Shown in pieces: positions 60,815 through 64,000 of a DNA stretch of 64,000 nucleotides; within the stretch, counting starts at the first letter, position 1; every line of letters begins with the position of its first letter. The DNA comes from Aliiroseovarius zhejiangensis. Lineage in GTDB: Bacteria; Pseudomonadota; Alphaproteobacteria; Rhodobacterales; Rhodobacteraceae. The position numbers were made by a program, and so were the translations under genes. The notes beneath the pieces were generated by a model, which saw only the letters and a program-made list of their open reading frames with translations, ran no database searches and was not told the origin of the DNA. Where the stretch lies: NCBI RefSeq assembly GCF_014656375.1, contig NZ_BNCH01000002.1:124001-188000 (forward strand). Reading direction: 5' to 3'.

Positions 60815-61477
60815 ATGACCGCCCCCCTTATGACCCCGGAAGACGTGACCGCTCATTTCACCCGTGCAAGCGGTGACTTCACCTTTGCCCGCTGGGGCCG
60901 CCCGATCGTGCCGGTGGTGTTCGGGGTGGATGACGCCACGCTTGAAATCGTGAAAGGTGCGATCGAGGCGGTGGTGTCGCTGGCCGGTCACAAGATGGCC
61001 GAGACCGACCCGGAACTGGGTGCCAATCTGATGGTTTTTTTCTTCCGCGATTGGGACGAGCTTCTGGGCGTGCCGAAGCTGGGCGAAATGATCCCCGATC
61101 TGGACCCGTTGGTCGCCCGCCTGAAAGCAGGTGGTGCGACGAACTACCGTGCCTTTCGGTTTGATGATCAGAACGCCATCCAGGCCTGTTTCACCTTTGT
61201 GTGCATGCAGGGCGCGATGGTGGATCAACCGGCGGAAACGATTGCCCTGACGCAGGCTGTTCAGGCGATCCTGTTGTGGAGCGATACGGCTTTCGCCACC
61301 AAAAGCCCGCTGGCGCTTCTGCCCGAGGGGCAGACCATCCTGCGCCCGGAAATCGCGGGGCTGATCAAGGCGGCCTATGATCCGGTCTTGCCGGTGGCAG
61401 CAGATGATGCGTCCCATGCGCTCAGGATATTCGCGCGAATGCAGGTGCACGCGACTTCGGACACGACGCCACACTGA
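60815..61477 (+). CDS. Conserved hypothetical protein between ruvB and thpR
   Basis: A 220-residue soluble protein that begins MTAPLMTPEDVTAHFTRASG. It contains FTFARWGRPIVPVVFGVDDA, FFFRDWDELLGVPKLGEMIP and FVCMQGAMVDQPAETIALTQ, and ends in a C-terminal helical part with SDTAFATKSPLAL. No signal peptide, no membrane span. AGGAGACGCCAG precedes the ATG. I do not recognise a family with a known function. The next gene starts directly after its stop, so it is part of the ruv-thpR transcript. Confidence 0.8.
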   Translation: MTAPLMTPEDVTAHFTRASGDFTFARWGRPIVPVVFGVDDATLEIVKGAIEAVVSLAGHKMAETDPELGANLMVFFFRDWDELLGVPKLGEMIPDLDPLVARLKAGGATNYRAFRFDDQNAIQACFTFVCMQGAMVDQPAETIALTQAVQAILLWSDTAFATKSPLALLPEGQTILRPEIAGLIKAAYDPVLPVAADDASHALRIFARMQVHATSDTTPH

Positions 61478-62014
61478 ATGCGCTGTTTTCTGGCCCTTCC
61501 CCTGCCGGATGATCTGGCCGCACAGCTTGCCGGTTTTGCCGCCCGGCTGCGTGTCGGGCGCCCGGTGCCCGAGGAAAACATCCACCTGACACTTGCGTTT
61601 CTTGAGGAACAGCCCGTCGAGGCGCTTGAAGACCTGAACACTGAACTGGAGGTGCTGCGTGCCCCTTCCATTCCGGTTGATCTGGCCGGTCTGACGACCA
61701 TGGGTGGGGCTGTGCCTTCTGTTCTGGCGATCCGTGCCGAAGGCGTGGACGCGCTGCACAAACAGATTGCACAAGCGGTGCGCCGCGCGGGTATCACGCT
61801 GCCTTATCGGCGGTTTCGTGGGCATGTGACGCTGGCACGCCTGCCGCGCACGCCCACGGCTGACGATCTGTCTGCATTGGGCCGCGCGCTGGAAGCCCAT
61901 GGCGCCATCCGCTACCCGACCGTCACGCTCGACACGCTGTCGCTCTATCGTTCCGACCTGCGCCCGGATGGCGCGCGATATGAGCGGTTGGCAGACTATC
62001 CCCTGCGCGGCTAG
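61478..62014 (+). CDS. thpR: RNA 2',3'-cyclic phosphodiesterase (2H family, ThpR/LigT-like)
   Basis: A 178-residue 2H phosphoesterase. It begins MRCFLALPLPDD and has both catalytic HXTX motifs: HLTL in ENIHLTLAFLEEQ and HVTL in RGHVTLARLP. It opens 2',3'-cyclic phosphates on RNA. The ATG follows the previous stop with no gap. ybgC follows after 30 bases. Confidence 0.9.
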   Translation: MRCFLALPLPDDLAAQLAGFAARLRVGRPVPEENIHLTLAFLEEQPVEALEDLNTELEVLRAPSIPVDLAGLTTMGGAVPSVLAIRAEGVDALHKQIAQAVRRAGITLPYRRFRGHVTLARLPRTPTADDLSALGRALEAHGAIRYPTVTLDTLSLYRSDLRPDGARYERLADYPLRG

Positions 62015-62044
62015 GGTCGGGCAAAGCAGAACCACGAGGCCCCG

Positions 62045-62428
62045 ATGCACCGTTTTCCCATCCGCGTTTATTATGAAGACACCGACATGGCCGGGATCGT
62101 CTATTACGCCAACTACCTGCGCTATATCGAACGGGCGCGGTCAGACTGGGTGCGCGAGATCGGGATCGATCAGAACGCGATGCGTGAGGACGGGTTGGTG
62201 TTCGCCGTTCGGCGCATCGAAGCCGACTACCTGTCCCCGGCGCATTTTGACGAAGAGTTGCAGGTTGAAACATCTGTTCAGCAGGTCACCGGCGCGCGGT
62301 TGGTGATGGAACAGGTGGTGAAACGCGGGCAAGAGCGTTTGTTTGAAGCCGTCGTCACCGTTGTCTGCGTGTCTGACACCGGCCAACCCGCCCGGCTTCC
62401 GGCAAATATCCGCCGTTTGGTCCACTGA
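62045..62428 (+). CDS. ybgC: Tol-Pal-associated acyl-CoA thioesterase
   Basis: A 127-residue hot-dog fold thioesterase. It has the active-site YYEDTDMAGIVYYANYLRY with the catalytic Asp, and ERARSDWVREIG. GAGG lies 5 bases before the ATG. It is the usual first gene of the tol-pal cluster, and tolQ follows after about 110 bases. Confidence 0.94.
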   Translation: MHRFPIRVYYEDTDMAGIVYYANYLRYIERARSDWVREIGIDQNAMREDGLVFAVRRIEADYLSPAHFDEELQVETSVQQVTGARLVMEQVVKRGQERLFEAVVTVVCVSDTGQPARLPANIRRLVH

Positions 62429-62538
62429 CCCCACGACTTTACTGCCGATGACGCGGTTTTGATGGCATTCCCCGTGGCAATCCGCTATGAAACATGCAGA
62501 AAAGCTGCCCAGAGAGGTGGCGGTACAGAGGCAGACAT

Positions 62539-63234
62539 ATGGAAACGGAAACGCTTCAGGCGGCGGCGGAGATCGACTTCTCCTTTTTCGCCCTATTTCT
62601 TCGCGCAACTTTCACGGTCAAATTGGTCATGCTGTTGTTGATCGCGGCGTCGATCTGGTCGTGGGCGATCATCATCACGAAACACATGGCCTATCGGCGC
62701 GCCCGCGCGGATGCCGAGGACTTCGACCGCAAGTTCTGGTCGGGCGAGCCGCTGGACGAGCTTTTTGACCAGATCGGCCCCAATCCCGGCGGGTCGGCGG
62801 AAAAGGTCTTTGCCTCGGGCATGCTGGAATGGCGCCGCTCGCACCGCCCCGATGGCGGGCTGATTGCCAACGCGCAGTCCCGCATCGACCGGTCGATGGA
62901 TGTGGCGATCGCCAAGGAAGGCGAGGAACTGAACAAGGGGCTGAGCTTTCTGGCAACCGTGGCTTCAACCGCGCCCTTCGTGGGTCTGTTCGGCACCGTC
63001 TGGGGCATCATGCACGCCTTTGTCGAAATCGCGCAGCAGCAGAACACCAACCTGGCCGTTGTCGCCCCCGGCATTGCCGAGGCGCTTCTGGCGACGGGTC
63101 TGGGGCTGCTCGCCGCCATTCCCGCGGCGGTGTTCTACAACAAGCTGAGCGTGGACAGCGACAATATCCTTGCAAGCTATGAGGCCTTCGCCGACGAGTT
63201 CGCCACCATCCTCAGCCGTCAGTTGGACAGCTGA
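62539..63234 (+). CDS. tolQ: Tol-Pal system proton channel subunit TolQ
   Basis: A 231-residue inner-membrane protein with three spans: about 28-47 (LVMLLLIAASIWSWAIIIT), about 140-160 (VASTAPFVGLFGTVWGIMHA) and about 178-198 (GIAEALLATGLGLLAAIPAA). With TolR it forms the proton-driven motor that energises TolA during cell constriction. The ATG at 62539 has AGAGG 7 bases upstream. Confidence 0.95.
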   Translation: METETLQAAAEIDFSFFALFLRATFTVKLVMLLLIAASIWSWAIIITKHMAYRRARADAEDFDRKFWSGEPLDELFDQIGPNPGGSAEKVFASGMLEWRRSHRPDGGLIANAQSRIDRSMDVAIAKEGEELNKGLSFLATVASTAPFVGLFGTVWGIMHAFVEIAQQQNTNLAVVAPGIAEALLATGLGLLAAIPAAVFYNKLSVDSDNILASYEAFADEFATILSRQLDS

Positions 63235-63235
63235 T

Positions 63236-63718
63236 ATGGGCGCGGGTGTGCAACAAAGCGGGGGGGCGGATCGCCGCGCCCGTCGCGGGCGGCGTCGCGG
63301 CAAACATCGCCGCGTGATGGCCGAGATCAACATTACCCCCTTCGTGGACGTGATGCTGGTGCTGCTGATCATCTTCATGGTTGCAGCCCCCCTAATGGTT
63401 GTCGGCGTGCCGGTCGAGCTGTCCAAGACCGCCGCCAAATCACTGGACGCGCCAGAAGAAGAGCCGTTGGCGATCACCATCACCGAAGAAGGCCAGATCT
63501 TTCTGCAAACGACCGAGATTGCGCGTGACGAGCTGATCACCAAGCTGCGCGCCGTGGCCGCTGAACGCTCGGACAACAAGGTGTTCCTGCGCGCGGATGG
63601 TCAGGTTGAATGGGACGCGATCGCCAAGGTAATGGGCGCGCTGAATGCGGCTGGCTTCACCTCGATCGGGTTTGTGACCGAAGGTGGCGGGCCAAGTCTG
63701 ACTGGCACGGACAACTAG
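63236..63718 (+). CDS. tolR: Tol-Pal system protein TolR
   Basis: A 160-residue protein. A basic N-terminal tail (RRARRGRRRGKHRRVM) is followed by one span with the proton-carrying Asp in NITPFVDVMLVLLIIFMVAA. A periplasmic domain with LAITITEEGQIFLQ and VFLRADGQVEWDAIAKVMGA ends it. It starts one base after the tolQ stop. Confidence 0.95.
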   Translation: MGAGVQQSGGADRRARRGRRRGKHRRVMAEINITPFVDVMLVLLIIFMVAAPLMVVGVPVELSKTAAKSLDAPEEEPLAITITEEGQIFLQTTEIARDELITKLRAVAAERSDNKVFLRADGQVEWDAIAKVMGALNAAGFTSIGFVTEGGGPSLTGTDN

Positions 63719-63727
63719 GGCAGGCAT

Positions 63728-64000
63728 ATGCGCAGAGGTCTTTACATCTCGGCATCTGTCCACGGGATCCTGATCCTGTGGGTGCTGTTCGGCGGGGCCT
63801 TCAATTGGTCCAGCGACGAGCAGCTTGTGCAGGTGTCCGATGTGTCGATCATCTCGGAAGACGAATTTGCCGCGCTCAGCGCGCCGAAGGGTGAAGCTGA
63901 TGTCGGAGGCGACACGCCGCCTGCGCCACGTCCGACACCCGAGCCAGAACCCGCGCCCGCGCCTGCGCCTGAACCGGAGCCTGCGCCCGAGCCAGAACCC
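63728..64000 (+). CDS. tolA: TolA N-terminal part (cut by window edge)
   Basis: The first 91 codons of a TolA/TonB-like protein. It has a membrane anchor near residues 7-25 (YISASVHGILILWVLFGGAF), a short acidic periplasmic stretch, and then a Pro/Glu/Ala repeat (PEPEPAPAPAPEPEP). The C-terminal domain that binds Pal lies outside the window. Position after tolQR supports the name. Rigid proline-rich spacers that cross the periplasm are typical of this family. Confidence 0.88.
   Translation, partial: MRRGLYISASVHGILILWVLFGGAFNWSSDEQLVQVSDVSIISEDEFAALSAPKGEADVGGDTPPAPRPTPEPEPAPAPAPEPEPAPEPEP

Noticed and set aside
63930-64000. Short tandem GAGCCAGAACCC-type repeats at the right edge
   Set aside because: They encode the Pro/Glu/Ala spacer of TolA and are explained by the protein.
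1-64000. tRNA or rRNA genes, insertion sequences, integrases and CRISPR arrays
   Set aside because: I looked in the intergenic regions for cloverleaf or TPsiC-like sequence, terminal repeats, transposase-like frames and regularly spaced repeats, and saw none.

Overview
The window is a gene-dense, high-GC bacterial chromosome segment. It almost certainly comes from the Rhodobacterales (Roseobacter/Rhodobacter group, Alphaproteobacteria). The evidence is the gene content and order: tandem gap genes with transketolase, a fused indolepyruvate:ferredoxin oxidoreductase, argC-ccmE next to a gene-transfer-agent (GTA) type lysis cassette and ccmF-ccmH, a BolA/monothiol glutaredoxin pair beside purL, secG-pyrG, hflK-hflC-DUF2065-degP, and ruvCAB-ybgC-tolQRA. 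No transposase, integrase, tRNA, rRNA or CRISPR array was seen. The window looks like core chromosome with a few accessory regulatory islands.

Layout. 1-2.0 kb: two GAPDH genes on the minus strand, the left one cut by the window edge, with a tiny membrane-protein gene between them and LacI-family-like operators upstream of both. 2.0-6.5 kb: a DUF808 membrane protein; then a sensor kinase gene broken by an in-frame TAG, its LuxR-type response regulator, a secreted GlcG/HbpS-like haem-binding protein and a secreted ankyrin protein. A perfect 14-bp palindrome, CCGTA-N4-TACGG, lies upstream of both the kinase and the hbpS-like gene. 6.5-10.2 kb: transketolase, a coiled-coil protein with ZapA, and an MliC-like protein. 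10.2-13.6 kb: grxD, bolA, a cysteine-cluster protein and purL. 13.6-18.5 kb: a gene-poor gap with a candidate small RNA, then a LysR regulator divergent from the fused IOR gene. 18.6-26.4 kb: murI, argC, ccmE, lysis cassette, ccmF, ccmH and an enoyl-CoA hydratase.

26.6-40.7 kb: a GFA-family protein, gltA, gltX, comEC and a LysR regulator. These are followed by a minus-strand unit of a polar amino-acid ABC transporter (ATPase, binding protein, two permeases), a class I amidotransferase, a glutamine-synthetase-like ligase and a DegT-type aminotransferase. A TerB-like gene closes the block. 40.7-50.2 kb: a secreted protein, pyrG, secG, purA, DUF2842, a very acidic 677-residue protein, thiN, sdaA and a DUF454 protein. 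50.4-58.1 kb: rpiA, glutathione reductase, hflK-hflC, DUF2065, a desaturase, degP and a DUF1127 protein. 58.5-64 kb: ruvC-ruvA-ruvB, a hypothetical gene, thpR, ybgC, tolQ, tolR and the start of tolA.

Most genes are housekeeping: central carbon flow, purine/pyrimidine synthesis, cytochrome c maturation, envelope integrity and recombination. The most interesting parts are (i) the two-component/HbpS/ankyrin module with its shared palindrome and interrupted kinase, (ii) the second GAPDH, whose cofactor-pocket residues suggest NADP use, under the same putative regulator as the first, (iii) the GTA-like lysis cassette with two very small extra genes and a CtrA-like box, and (iv) a candidate structured small RNA upstream of purL. 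All calls were made by reading the sequence and its translation; no database search was run.
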